From a virus: a stretch of 52,443 nt of DNA. The notes under the pieces were generated by a model that saw only the letters and a list, made by a program, of their open reading frames with translations, was not told the origin of the DNA and did no database searches. A program made the translations under genes and the position numbers. Shown here piece after piece: positions 29,825-39,081 of the stretch (position 1 is the stretch's first letter; each line of letters opens with the position of its first letter). Location: positions 1 to 52,443 of IMG/VR virus record IMGVR_UViG_3300039037_000119. One strand, 5' to 3'.

Positions 29825-30826
29825 ATGAAACTACCTATAGAGACAGGAAACCCTTTATTCGGTCTGTACCTTTACCCTCAAGCTAAACATATTATGGAAG
29901 AGCAACAGGATAAAGCATGGACCGCACAAGAAATCCCTGTAGACAAAGATATATCTGATTACAGAAACAAGATGTCAAAGGAACAGTACAATATGGTATC
30001 TGTAACCCTTCAACTCTTCGTAGAGATCGAACAAACTGTAGGGGAGGTATGGGAAAAGATTGCTCATTGGTTTCCTCACAGTGAGATAGAGGGTTGTTGT
30101 GCTGAGATCTCCCGTATGGAGAAGTCTGTACATGCTTTCTTTTACCAAAAAATGTCAGATGAACTAAATATCAACCCAGAAGACATTTTAAAGAACCAGC
30201 AAACAATCCAAGTACTGAAAAGTAAACTAGAATTCTTAAAAGAGATTACATCTAACTTACCAAAAGATAAACCTCTAGCGTTAGCTACTGTAGCCTCAAT
30301 AGAGCAAGTTCTACTGTTTAGTAACTTTGCAATGCTTAAATCTTTCCAAGCTAACGGTCATAACCTAATCACCAATACGATTACTGGTGTAGAGTTTGTA
30401 ATCCAAGATGAGACCTTACACGGAGACTTCGCTGCCTACTTATTCAATACATATATGAAAGAATCAAATATGCGTGAGTCTACCAGAGAAGCTTTAAAAC
30501 AGGACATCCACAAACTCCTAAAAGAAGTAGTAGCACATGAAGATTCTGTAATCGAATACGTATTCGGAACACAGGAGTCTATTAACGATATCACAAAAGA
30601 TCAACTTAAGACATTCATCCGTTTCCGAGCAAATGAGACTCTTAAGCTTCTTCATTATGATCCTATCTTTGAAATTGGTAAGAACCCAATCAAAGACTGG
30701 TTCTACCGAGGAAAGGCATCTATCGTTCAACACGACTTCTTTAACTCAGGAACTTCCCAGTACAGACGAAATTGGAAAGTTGACAACTTCTCAGTCTTAC
30801 AATTTATGGAGGAACCTAATGAATAA
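29825..30826 (+). CDS. nrdB: Class I ribonucleotide reductase beta subunit (333 aa)
   Basis: The ATG at 29825 follows aaggaac; an upstream frame from 29783 lies in the previous gene and is rejected. Diiron-protein features: FVEIEQTVGEVW (first carboxylate helix), RMEKSVHAFFYQK with the His and the Tyr at His+4 expected for the radical site, and VEFVIQDETLHGDF (second E-x2-H). It supplies the radical for ribonucleotide reduction by the alpha subunit next door. Slightly shorter than E. coli NrdB. The alpha gene starts within its last codons (8-base overlap). Confidence 0.93.
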   Translation: MKLPIETGNPLFGLYLYPQAKHIMEEQQDKAWTAQEIPVDKDISDYRNKMSKEQYNMVSVTLQLFVEIEQTVGEVWEKIAHWFPHSEIEGCCAEISRMEKSVHAFFYQKMSDELNINPEDILKNQQTIQVLKSKLEFLKEITSNLPKDKPLALATVASIEQVLLFSNFAMLKSFQANGHNLITNTITGVEFVIQDETLHGDFAAYLFNTYMKESNMRESTREALKQDIHKLLKEVVAHEDSVIEYVFGTQESINDITKDQLKTFIRFRANETLKLLHYDPIFEIGKNPIKDWFYRGKASIVQHDFFNSGTSQYRRNWKVDNFSVLQFMEEPNE

Positions 30827-32555
30827 ATATGACCAACTCTCATTCCAACGCAAGGAACTGCAAAAACAAGACCTAGCTCCTGCATGGATGTCTACAGCCT
30901 CTTTCCAAATGATAACGGAAAAGGCTTATTTAGATAGGGGTGAAAATCCTCGTGATATGTATACTCGTATCGCTAAACGTGCCGCTGAGCTTACCCGACT
31001 TCATAACGTAGAACGATGGGGCTACTCTTCATGGGAAGACGCTTTCTTCGACGTAATGTGGAAAGGTTGGCTTTCACCTTCCACCCCTGTCCTAACAAAT
31101 ATGGGCAATGAACGAGGTCATCCAATTGCATGTTCTGGCACCGATCTATCCGACAGCATCCCAGGCTTCTACGACGCACGTAAAGAGATAGCTCAGCTCA
31201 CTCAACGTGGTTACGGAACCTCATGGTGCCTAGACGCAGTCAGACCTAGGGGTTCTGCTATCTCTAAGGGAGGTACTGCTAATGGACCTATCCAACCTGC
31301 ATCGGGTGCTGTCCAAGACTGTCGTGAAGTCTCCCAAGGAGGAACTCGTCGTGGTTCAATCGGCCAATACTTAAACGTCCTATCTCCAGACTTTAAGGAA
31401 TTCGTAGACCAAATCATTGCAGATGATGACGGTTGGAATATAGGCTGGAACATAGATGAACGCTATCGTGAACTCTTTCGTACCGATCCTGCTAGTGCAG
31501 AAGAAATCTGGAAACAGATGCTGAAAGCCCGTATGGTCAAAGGAAAAGGCTACCAACTCTACTTAGATAAAGTAAACCGTGACCGTCCTCAAGTCTACAA
31601 AGACCTAGGTCTCCACGTAAAGCACTCAAACCTTTGCTCGGAAATCGAACTCTTTAATGACAAAGACCACTCATTCACTTGTGTACTTTCTTCGATGAAC
31701 ATAAGTAAATGGGACGAATGGCATGACACTAAAGCAGTCCAAATCGCTACGATCTTCTTAGATGCTGTAGTAGAGGATATGCTAATTAAAGCTCGTCAAG
31801 AAGAAGGTTTCGAACGTATCATAGCTTTTACCGAAAAGTCCCGTGCTATCGGTCTTGGTGTACTAGGTCTATCCACCTACTACCAACAAAGTGATATGAT
31901 ATTTGGTGACTTCGACTCTATTATGTTCAACCAAAAAATGATGCGTCACCTAGATACCGAATCTTTAGCTGCTTCTAAAACACTAGCTACAGAAATAGGT
32001 GAACCAGAATGGATGAAAGGTTACGGAGAACGTTTCTCTCACCGTCTAGCCCTTCCTCCAACTAAATCTACAGCCATCATCCAAGGTGGGATTTCTGAAG
32101 GTACTATGCCGGTCTTCGCCAATGTGTTTGAACAACGTACTGCTGGAGGTATTGTTTACCGTATCAACCCAACGCTCCTAAAGTTAATGAAGGAACGTGA
32201 TACATATAACGAAGATACTATGAAGCGTATATCGGAAGCTCAAGGATCTATTCAAGGCGAATCTTGGCTTACTTCTCATGAAAAGAAGGTATTCAAAACT
32301 GCTTTTGAACTTAACCAAGAAACCATCATCTTAATGGCATCTCACAGGCAACGTATTATGTCAGAAGGGGGTGGAGGTCAAGGCCAGTCTACTAACCTTT
32401 ACATCCAAAAAGAGGAAACCGAGGAAGAGATCTCTCGCCTACACTATATAGCTTGGCAAGACCCTTACCTACACTCACTCTACTATGTCCACTCCTTAAA
32501 CGAGGATTCTGTACATCAAGTAGACAAAAGTGTATGTGAAGGCTGTCAAGGCTAA
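30819..32555 (+). CDS. nrdA: Class I ribonucleotide reductase alpha subunit, without ATP cone (578 aa)
   Basis: The ATG at 30819 follows ggaggaacct in the nrdB end. Reduces NDPs to dNDPs. Active-site residues: C105 (HPIACSGTD), NLCSE (N271, C273, E275), C288 (FTCVLSSMN), the radical-transfer Tyr pair in SLYYVHS, and a C-terminal CEGC for re-reduction. The N-terminal ATP-cone is absent, so the enzyme should escape dATP feedback, as in other phage RNRs. LPPTKSTAIIQGGISEGT is the conserved phosphate-binding stretch. With ThyX it feeds phage DNA synthesis. Confidence 0.95.
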   Translation: MNKYDQLSFQRKELQKQDLAPAWMSTASFQMITEKAYLDRGENPRDMYTRIAKRAAELTRLHNVERWGYSSWEDAFFDVMWKGWLSPSTPVLTNMGNERGHPIACSGTDLSDSIPGFYDARKEIAQLTQRGYGTSWCLDAVRPRGSAISKGGTANGPIQPASGAVQDCREVSQGGTRRGSIGQYLNVLSPDFKEFVDQIIADDDGWNIGWNIDERYRELFRTDPASAEEIWKQMLKARMVKGKGYQLYLDKVNRDRPQVYKDLGLHVKHSNLCSEIELFNDKDHSFTCVLSSMNISKWDEWHDTKAVQIATIFLDAVVEDMLIKARQEEGFERIIAFTEKSRAIGLGVLGLSTYYQQSDMIFGDFDSIMFNQKMMRHLDTESLAASKTLATEIGEPEWMKGYGERFSHRLALPPTKSTAIIQGGISEGTMPVFANVFEQRTAGGIVYRINPTLLKLMKERDTYNEDTMKRISEAQGSIQGESWLTSHEKKVFKTAFELNQETIILMASHRQRIMSEGGGGQGQSTNLYIQKEETEEEISRLHYIAWQDPYLHSLYYVHSLNEDSVHQVDKSVCEGCQG

Positions 32556-32559
32556 ATCT

Positions 32560-32583
32560 TAAGCTAGGGTAACACCTAGCTTA
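32560..32583 (+). other. 9-bp hairpin after nrdA
   Basis: TAAGCTAGG (32560-32568) pairs perfectly with CCTAGCTTA (32575-32583), loop GTAACA. No T run follows, so it may stabilise or process the nrdBA mRNA, or attenuate downstream genes. Confidence 0.55.
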
Positions 32584-32606
32584 CTTAACCAAAAAAGGAA
32601 CTAAAA

Positions 32607-32780
32607 ATGCAAAACTATAATGACCTAATGAAACTAGTAGCCACTCTTAACGATCAAGATGCGGCTTATTCAGAAAAACCAACCAAAGCAGAATCTGCTC
32701 GTATTCGTAAATCTCTAAACGAAATCAAGAAACTAGTAACTCCTGCCAAACAAGATCTAATCGAAGCAGATAAAGGGTAA
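32607..32780 (+). CDS. Small basic helical protein (57 aa)
   Basis: ATG after aaaaaaggaac. Entirely helical and Lys-rich: MQNYNDLMKLVATLNDQDAA, then KPTKAESARIRKSLNEIKKL and VTPAKQDLIEADKG. The repeated basic helix pattern suggests binding to nucleic acid or to a partner. No family recognised. Codon usage and spacing fit the surrounding operon. Confidence 0.7.
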   Translation: MQNYNDLMKLVATLNDQDAAYSEKPTKAESARIRKSLNEIKKLVTPAKQDLIEADKG

Positions 32781-32784
32781 AACG

Positions 32785-33153
32785 ATGTCACATTATTCCA
32801 ACCAAGCCGAGGCTTATGAGGAAAAGGTATCGCAAATCGAAGAGCAAATGAAAGCAGCCTTAAACGAACCTCTAGATCTAGATACCACCCTAGATCAACG
32901 AGGGGACCGTTACGGCTCTTTCGTTTCTCATTCCGCTCTATCTCAAACCCTCAAAAACACAATCATGCAACACTACTTCTTAACCCACGGTCAAGACAAA
33001 GCCACTCCACTTCCACCTTACATGGTAGAGGCTATCTCAATGATCTGCCACAAACTTGCCCGTATCGCCAACGGTGACCCTCACTACGACGACTCTTGGC
33101 ATGACATTTCAGGCTATGCAGAACTAGTGGTAAAAGAACTAAATAAATCTTAA
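32785..33153 (+). CDS. DUF6378-like phage protein (122 aa)
   Basis: Matches a widespread phage family with an LxxRGxRYGxF motif, a helix with MI-HK-AR-NGDP, then DSWxDIxGYAxLV: here DQRGDRYGSFVSHSALS, EAISMICHKLARIANGDPHY, DDSWHDISGYAELVV. All-helical. Its function is not established; genes of this kind often sit with nucleotide-metabolism genes, as here between RNR and MazG-like genes. Confidence 0.8.
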   Translation: MSHYSNQAEAYEEKVSQIEEQMKAALNEPLDLDTTLDQRGDRYGSFVSHSALSQTLKNTIMQHYFLTHGQDKATPLPPYMVEAISMICHKLARIANGDPHYDDSWHDISGYAELVVKELNKS

Positions 33154-33163
33154 AGGAACCCTT

Positions 33164-33733
33164 ATGGAAATCCCTATGCTCCTAAAACCAAGTTTACCTG
33201 AACGTGCTTGGGAAACCTACGTACCAATTGTAAAAACACGTAAAGGCTATACAGCTTACTTAACAGATAATATCGCAGATGTCAGCGAATACAACGAACT
33301 TTGTTTCATCTTATCTCAAGCCCAAAGCGATGAAGAGGTCACTCTTATCATCAACAATCATGGTGGTATGATCGACTCTGCCTTAATGATTCGTGCCGCT
33401 ATCCAAAGCTCTCAAGCTACGGTAATCGCTCATTTATCCGGTACAGTAGCGTCAGCTGCTACTATCATTGCTCTATCTTGCGACGTACTAGAAGCTGAAC
33501 CTCATATGTCTTTCATGATTCATAACTACAGTTCAGGAGCTCACGGCAAAGGTCACGAAATGAAAGCTCGTCAAGAGTTCATCGATCAAGAACTAAACTC
33601 AGCCTTCCGTACCTTCTATAATGGATTCCTAACCGACGACGAAATGACCTCTGTCATCGACGGTAAAGATCTATGGCTAAATACGGAAGACACAATGAAA
33701 CGTTGGGAACAAACACATAAAGGAGACATGTAA
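33164..33733 (+). CDS. ClpP-like serine protease (189 aa)
   Basis: S14-family fold. EVTLIINNHGGMIDSALMI is the oxyanion strand region, GTVASAATII carries the probable nucleophile Ser97 and FMIHNYSSG the His120. The family Asp lies further on and cannot be placed with certainty. In phages ClpP-like enzymes are usually prohead proteases in the head operon; here the gene is in the plus-strand metabolism block, far from any visible capsid gene, so it may instead be a regulatory or takeover protease. The next ATG overlaps the stop (TAATG). Confidence 0.82.
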   Translation: MEIPMLLKPSLPERAWETYVPIVKTRKGYTAYLTDNIADVSEYNELCFILSQAQSDEEVTLIINNHGGMIDSALMIRAAIQSSQATVIAHLSGTVASAATIIALSCDVLEAEPHMSFMIHNYSSGAHGKGHEMKARQEFIDQELNSAFRTFYNGFLTDDEMTSVIDGKDLWLNTEDTMKRWEQTHKGDM

Positions 33734-33939
33734 TGTTAGACGACAAATCTATCTCAGACCTGCTAGGCAACCTAGGTGGCAGCTCTACTATCCAGACACC
33801 TTCAGGAAACCCAGACACAAACAACCTAAAAGTAACTACCCTAGCTAAAATCGAAGGCATCGTCAACCAAGACGAAATCAACACTGCTCAATTAGCAGCC
33901 TTAAAAGAACTAACCAGTCTATTGAGCGTACTGCCATGA
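33733..33939 (+). CDS. Small hypothetical protein after the ClpP-like gene (68 aa)
   Basis: Coupled to the ClpP-like gene (TAATG) and to the following gene (ATGA). The N-terminal half is low-complexity and polar (LLGNLGGSSTIQTPSGNPDT), the C-terminal half one helix (TAQLAALKELTSLLSVLP). Tight coupling on both sides suggests co-function with the protease or the MazG-like enzyme. Confidence 0.65.
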   Translation: MLDDKSISDLLGNLGGSSTIQTPSGNPDTNNLKVTTLAKIEGIVNQDEINTAQLAALKELTSLLSVLP

Positions 33940-34418
33940 CCTCTATAATCCAGTCTATCTACGACTTCAACCACGAAGCCGACCTAGTTAAGGGTGGTTA
34001 TAACGACTACTTAGAGAGCTCCTTTCAAATCGAGGAAGCTCTTGAGGGTTTATCTCCTGAATACATCATGTACTCAATGCATGGTGAAATCCAAGATACG
34101 CTAGACGGATCCCCTACATCTCCCAAGGACGTAGCAAGACACCTAGTTCAAACAGCCACAGCATCTACTACTCCTATCCCAGACGTAGACCGCCTAGATA
34201 AAGCTTGTGATGCTGTAGTCTTCGCTATAGGCTCCATGACCAAGCTAGGTCTCTCTCCTTCTCAAATAGAGCAAGCTCTATCTGTAGTAGTGGAAGCCAA
34301 TACAGCTAAACTAGGCTGTCCTAAGGACCCTCAAGGTAAGCTAATCAAACCACCTAACTTTAACGAACTCTACGCACCTGAACCAAAACTCCAAGAAATT
34401 CTAGACCAAAGGAGTTGA
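33936..34418 (+). CDS. MazG-like all-alpha NTP pyrophosphohydrolase (160 aa)
   Basis: Helical NTP-PPase fold: SSFQIEEALEGLSPEY supplies the ExxE pair, RLDKACDAVVFAIGSM the second helix with DxxxD-type acidic residues, and VVEANTAKLGCPKDPQGKLI with PPNF the typical NxxK...DxxGKxxKPxxF ending of phage MazG-like proteins. Such enzymes hydrolyse NTPs or dNTPs to NMPs plus pyrophosphate and may alter host nucleotide signals or clean the pool. It sits downstream of the RNR genes in the same unit. Confidence 0.82.
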   Translation: MTSIIQSIYDFNHEADLVKGGYNDYLESSFQIEEALEGLSPEYIMYSMHGEIQDTLDGSPTSPKDVARHLVQTATASTTPIPDVDRLDKACDAVVFAIGSMTKLGLSPSQIEQALSVVVEANTAKLGCPKDPQGKLIKPPNFNELYAPEPKLQEILDQRS

Positions 34419-34419
34419 T

Positions 34420-34746
34420 ATGGAATTTATAATTATAGGTATAGTTACTGCCCTTAACCTTATAATCATACTTAAAAAAGTATCATTAGGAAGATATGAA
34501 GATGCGGTAATAGATACCTCATTATTTATTTTTGTAGTAGCTATATTCTCAGGAACATATAGCGGTATGGTAGTAGGTATGATAGCCTCTATGGTGGTTA
34601 GTATATATCTATACAAAAACCCACCTAACTATTTTCAAGGCTTCTTTAAGTCAGATAAAGCAAGCATCATTTGGCATAATATTAAAACTATGAATCCAGA
34701 TGGGCCTACTGCCCCCAAAAAACGACAAAATTTTGAGGACTTATAA
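34420..34746 (+). CDS. Small inner-membrane protein (108 aa)
   Basis: ATG after aaaggagttgat. Three or four hydrophobic helices (FIIIGIVTALNLIIILKK, DTSLFIFVVAIFSGTYSG and MVVGMIASMVVSIYLY), then a soluble C-terminus with FQGFFKSD and PTAPKKRQNFEDL. A conserved small phage membrane protein by appearance, role unknown. A holin role cannot be excluded but there is no lysin nearby. The next ORF overlaps its stop by one base. Confidence 0.75.
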   Translation: MEFIIIGIVTALNLIIILKKVSLGRYEDAVIDTSLFIFVVAIFSGTYSGMVVGMIASMVVSIYLYKNPPNYFQGFFKSDKASIIWHNIKTMNPDGPTAPKKRQNFEDL

Positions 34747-34904
34747 TGAAAAATTTCATACAATCCATTGGGATAGTGATGTCGTTAGTCATACTTACAG
34801 TCCTCTCATTTGTTACGCTTTACGTATCCTACATACTAGCAATAGGTATATTAATAGTAGGGCTTATATATATTGTATACTCCCTACTAAGTATGACTAG
34901 ATGA
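34746..34904 (+). CDS. Two-span membrane micropeptide (52 aa), last plus-strand gene
   Basis: Starts at the overlapped stop (TAATG). After MKNFIQS it is nearly all hydrophobic, forming two helices (GIVMSLVILTVLSFVTLY and ILAIGILIVGLIYIVYSLL), ending in MTR. Its last 8 bases overlap the end of the convergent minus-strand gene. The pair of small membrane proteins could be lysis or envelope proteins; no direct evidence. Confidence 0.6.
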   Translation: MKNFIQSIGIVMSLVILTVLSFVTLYVSYILAIGILIVGLIYIVYSLLSMTR

Positions 34905-37900
34905 GCCCCATATAGGTCTCTTCTTTAACTAGTGCTGGTGTAGTGATATTAGTAATTATCTCTACAGGATTGGAGTTAGTAAATACATTAGTAAAGGAGA
35001 AATCCCCATCTGTTCCAAACCCTTTAGTTAAGAATGCTTGATCTTGTATATTATCAAGGTCTATAGCTAATACTGCTAATGCTAGTACTGCAGAACTTCT
35101 GATAGGATGTTGTAGTGCAGTAGTAGCAATTACTCGTTGAACCCTTTTCACATACTTAGTGAACATCAACACACCAATCCTATTTAAGTACTCTTCAAAC
35201 CTACCGTTAGGTTTATTGTAGTTAATAAACGAGTCTAACAAATGGTTTATCCTATACTCCTTAGACTTCTCTAAAAACTCATCCCTTAAAGCACCTGTTA
35301 TCTTTACAGGTTTATCGGATTTAATACCTATAGCTTCTCTTAACGCTTTAGGTACAACCCTCTTACCATCCATCATAGCTGTCTCAGCTCTCTTCATCTT
35401 CTTATTCTGCACATCTCTAGCAATCAAATCAGACAACTGTAATATTTCCTGGTTAAATCTATACCATCCAGTCTCTTTACTTAAATACGCCCATTGTAGT
35501 CCTTTACGTACTGCTACAGGACTTTTCTGTAAGACCTTATCCATTTTATCAGATAACGTATTAGAATCCCCTAAAACATCCGTATTTACATCTTCAACCA
35601 CAGACTGAAACAACCCTGCTTCAAATAATTCATGTACAGAGTTCTCTTCCAATTCCTTATTTAAGACTTTCAATCTAGCCTTTTTCTTTTTAATATCTGT
35701 AAGCACACTACTCTTATCGGTAGCATTACTCCTAAGAACACTTTCCAGCTTACTTATTTCAATACCTAACCTATGTATTTCCCTATAACCATCTAGGTAT
35801 GCCTTAGCACTCTGGTAACTCTCCTTATGCATTTGCAATAATTCAATAGGGCCTGCTCCTCCAGTAGTAAGTAAGTACAAGAAGTTACTTACAATATTAC
35901 TTACCAGTATAGCTGGCATTTTCAGTAATATATTACCTTTAGCAATCTTAACCAATTCAATCCAAAACCCTTCCACCATATTAACTAGTTGTGTCAATAC
36001 TTTAGGTAGCACTTTTCTTAGCTTTTCTGTTAGCATCATATGCTTATACCCAAACAACATCGGTACCAGTGAAGCTGGCACTGCCATTGTCTGATCCGCT
36101 CTATGGTTAATGAACTCTTGAAAACTCTTAGGCAGCATATAATAAAGCTCTTTCATCTCTTCGTTTTCGCTTTCAGGTCCAATCAAAACAAACTCTTCAC
36201 CATCTTTCCCTACCGGTCCGAATTCCCAATTCTCTTTCATAGTTTTCTTGATCATATCAAGTACTTTTTCGTTATGTTCTTCTCGTACTTCTTTATCAAT
36301 TATACTTCCCATTGACCTAGATAAAATAGTTATTACATCTGTTTCCTGCCCCAACAACTTTTCTTTCTGCTCTTTACTCATCATATACCTATAGTTAACT
36401 ACTTTCCCTGTAGCATCCTTTATCGGCATCATCCCCATACCAATTTCACTATAATCTATATCTTCGCCTTTACTCATCTTTATACGAATCTTCTCCGCTT
36501 CAAGGTCAATTCTGGCTTTATCTCTTTTAAACAGCTTCCCACCTAGTTCTGGATCCTCTAAGTACTTTATCTCCCTTAGGTCTGTACCTCTAGCAGCCAA
36601 ACTACTTAAATTCGTAGCTCCTCTAAACCTTTCCGCTTTCGAGAACGAGTTCGTTACAAACATCCCTACAGGTTTCTTACGGATCTCTCCATTCTTGGCT
36701 GGTACTTCTCCTTTAAACTCATACCCTGCAGATTCCATTTCTGCTCTTTTACTCATCGGCTTATACGCAATCTCGATACCACTGTCAAAAATTTCTTTAG
36801 AATACCCATCCATCATATGAGCTTCATCACCCTTAAACAACCTAGATCTCGAATCCTTTTTAAACCCTTCGTAGACATCCATAAGATTGCTAACACCTTT
36901 CCAGTCATCTTTCATCAGGTTACTAACTAACTTCTTATCTTCCTTACTAGTATATTGTAATGCTGTTAGCACAGAAATCTCTTCTACTAAAGCCACTAGA
37001 TCCGCATCAATTTTAAATCTCTCATTAGACAAATCACCTTTAACAATACTTCTAGCATTAGTATTTAACCCAGGATGCCCCTGATGAGTAGCCATAAAAT
37101 ATCCTAGCCCTTTACTCTGCCCTACTACCCAATCATACCTATGCCCCTCACCAGCAGCATTTAACGCTCCTTTTAAGGACTTCAATGCAGTCTCACGTCT
37201 CTTTAACCTAGCCTCATCACTATCGAGTACTTTTCTGACATCCCTATTATTATACTTATGCCTAGACCCTCTAGTGTACATCAAAGCACTTAAATTAACA
37301 TCCAATACAGCTCTAGTTAGTGCTCTAGATTCTTTTTCGTTAGGTCTACGTTTAAATGCTGCTTCTAAATCCTTACCAGTTTGTACAATATTAGTGTTAC
37401 GTATCGTATCTAAATGCTCATTCTCAAGACTCAATCTTTCCGCTGCTCTAGCATGGTCTGTAGATGCTACAAAACTACTAAAAAACTCCCTAACAGTCCC
37501 TCCAGCCTTTAAAGGAATGCCCACAGTACTCCAGTTAGACATTAACAAACCTAAGTAGTTTCTATACTTCCTATTAACCATAGCTTTTATAAGAACTTCA
37601 GCAGCAAACTTCATACCAGTAACAAAATCATCTGATTGAGGTACTTTAATCTTATCTTCTACAGTAAAATACTTATCTTGAAACTCTTCAGCCCAATCAG
37701 CAAACTTACCTTCAGTATTATCAATAGCATTATAGAATCTACCTATTAGATTAGTTTCTTCAATATGACTGTCTGCAGTATTATTAATATCCGCCAATCT
37801 AAGACTCAATGCATGTAATTGGGCCACTGCATTATTATTACGCTCTTTAAAAGCATACTTCCCTAACACGATATCGAATAAAGTATGAACAACATTCATT

Positions 37901-39081
37901 ACCTTATCTAGGAAAGTTTTATTGTCAGTATCTTCCTTAATACTATCCATTTTAGTAAGTAACGCAATAGTTTTAGGGTGAGTCAAACCATGAGCTAAAA
38001 ATTCATCTTTAGCATTCTCACTCTCGAATATATAACTATATAACTCTTTAGCTTTAGTCTTATCAGAATCGCTTGCTTCTTCTTCCGGCATATCTAGGTA
38101 ATCCTGCCAACTAACCCTTTCGCTAGCTACCTTAAATAAATGGTTAAGTTCTCTCCTAATAGTAGGTAATTTATCACTATCGCTACGCAAAGCCCATGAA
38201 GTCATACTATGTACTACCTCATGTAAATAAACTTCAGCATTGGACTTTTCTTTAGACTTATCCTTACCTGTAACAATAACCATGTCACTTTCGTCTAGGT
38301 TGATCCAACCACCGGATTTATCCTTCGTATTCTTAATAAACAAGTCCATCTTTCTAAAGAAATGAGGATGCATACCATCTAATAAAGTCTTACCATATTC
38401 TACATATTCTTCACCGGCATTACCTTCATCAATAGTGTTCAACTCATCTAGTAATCTCTTCATCTGGTCTATATCACCATGCGTATACTCATCCCTACGC
38501 TTAGCACCTCGAGTATTCAAACTAGCTCTGTCACTAGCTATTCTAAGCTGCTTACGAATCCTTGCAATCTCCGCATTACCGTTTTCTTTAGCTTGTTCTG
38601 GGTCTAGTGTACTAGTTACCATCTCCTTAGTATTACTAGCTTTATATAGTACAGTACTCATATTAGGTACATACAGTTGCTTACCTCTATAGCTAGGTAA
38701 CGATCTATCTGTACCAGGTTTGAACTTAAAAGTATAAACTTTATCATTATCCAAATTCTTCATAGTAATTGTATATAAATTACCATTATTAATCTGTTCT
38801 ACATCCATCAGAGCAAAACGTATATTAGCCTCTTTACTAAATCCTGCATAGAACACATCAGTAAGCTCTTTCCTAACCGCAGTAAAAAGAACTTCATCCC
38901 TGTGGCTATTAAGAGCTTCTAAATCTTTAGTATCTAAAGTTCTGTAAGCACCAGTAACCTTATCCTGCAGATGACGTAAATCTACCCCATCACTGGTTAC
39001 TTCAATACCTTTATCCAACAACCCGTTAATTTTTGTTAAACTATTTTTAAGGTATTTTTTATACTCTACAGAACAACTCAT
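34897..39081 (-). CDS. Large virion-associated protein with HExxH motif (1394 aa), possible detached vRNAP C-terminal part
   Basis: Lies directly downstream of the vRNAP gene with a one-base overlap (TAATG) and its own site (aaggaa, 9 bases upstream), so it is a separate polypeptide. YLHEVVHSMTSWALR (H287, E288, H291) is a zinc-metallopeptidase motif in the N-terminal quarter. The rest is mostly helical and charged, with hydrophobic stretches at ILVSNIVSNFLYLLTT and AVLALAVLAIDL that could be membrane-active. N4 vRNAP carries about 1,400 residues after its polymerase domain while the vRNAP here ends after it; this protein has about that size and place and may be the equivalent, split off. That is inference. 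Probably packaged and injected. Confidence 0.7.
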   Translation of the reverse strand: MSCSVEYKKYLKNSLTKINGLLDKGIEVTSDGVDLRHLQDKVTGAYRTLDTKDLEALNSHRDEVLFTAVRKELTDVFYAGFSKEANIRFALMDVEQINNGNLYTITMKNLDNDKVYTFKFKPGTDRSLPSYRGKQLYVPNMSTVLYKASNTKEMVTSTLDPEQAKENGNAEIARIRKQLRIASDRASLNTRGAKRRDEYTHGDIDQMKRLLDELNTIDEGNAGEEYVEYGKTLLDGMHPHFFRKMDLFIKNTKDKSGGWINLDESDMVIVTGKDKSKEKSNAEVYLHEVVHSMTSWALRSDSDKLPTIRRELNHLFKVASERVSWQDYLDMPEEEASDSDKTKAKELYSYIFESENAKDEFLAHGLTHPKTIALLTKMDSIKEDTDNKTFLDKVMNVVHTLFDIVLGKYAFKERNNNAVAQLHALSLRLADINNTADSHIEETNLIGRFYNAIDNTEGKFADWAEEFQDKYFTVEDKIKVPQSDDFVTGMKFAAEVLIKAMVNRKYRNYLGLLMSNWSTVGIPLKAGGTVREFFSSFVASTDHARAAERLSLENEHLDTIRNTNIVQTGKDLEAAFKRRPNEKESRALTRAVLDVNLSALMYTRGSRHKYNNRDVRKVLDSDEARLKRRETALKSLKGALNAAGEGHRYDWVVGQSKGLGYFMATHQGHPGLNTNARSIVKGDLSNERFKIDADLVALVEEISVLTALQYTSKEDKKLVSNLMKDDWKGVSNLMDVYEGFKKDSRSRLFKGDEAHMMDGYSKEIFDSGIEIAYKPMSKRAEMESAGYEFKGEVPAKNGEIRKKPVGMFVTNSFSKAERFRGATNLSSLAARGTDLREIKYLEDPELGGKLFKRDKARIDLEAEKIRIKMSKGEDIDYSEIGMGMMPIKDATGKVVNYRYMMSKEQKEKLLGQETDVITILSRSMGSIIDKEVREEHNEKVLDMIKKTMKENWEFGPVGKDGEEFVLIGPESENEEMKELYYMLPKSFQEFINHRADQTMAVPASLVPMLFGYKHMMLTEKLRKVLPKVLTQLVNMVEGFWIELVKIAKGNILLKMPAILVSNIVSNFLYLLTTGGAGPIELLQMHKESYQSAKAYLDGYREIHRLGIEISKLESVLRSNATDKSSVLTDIKKKKARLKVLNKELEENSVHELFEAGLFQSVVEDVNTDVLGDSNTLSDKMDKVLQKSPVAVRKGLQWAYLSKETGWYRFNQEILQLSDLIARDVQNKKMKRAETAMMDGKRVVPKALREAIGIKSDKPVKITGALRDEFLEKSKEYRINHLLDSFINYNKPNGRFEEYLNRIGVLMFTKYVKRVQRVIATTALQHPIRSSAVLALAVLAIDLDNIQDQAFLTKGFGTDGDFSFTNVFTNSNPVEIITNITTPALVKEETYMGLI

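Noticed and set aside
34700-34900. 66-residue plus-strand frame at the end of the plus-strand genes
   Set aside because: It lies out of frame with two coupled membrane-protein genes that have better starts and composition.
34905-34925. Bidirectional terminator at the convergent junction
   Set aside because: Only a weak GAG-CC/GG-CTC stem with a mismatch can be drawn, with no clean T run.
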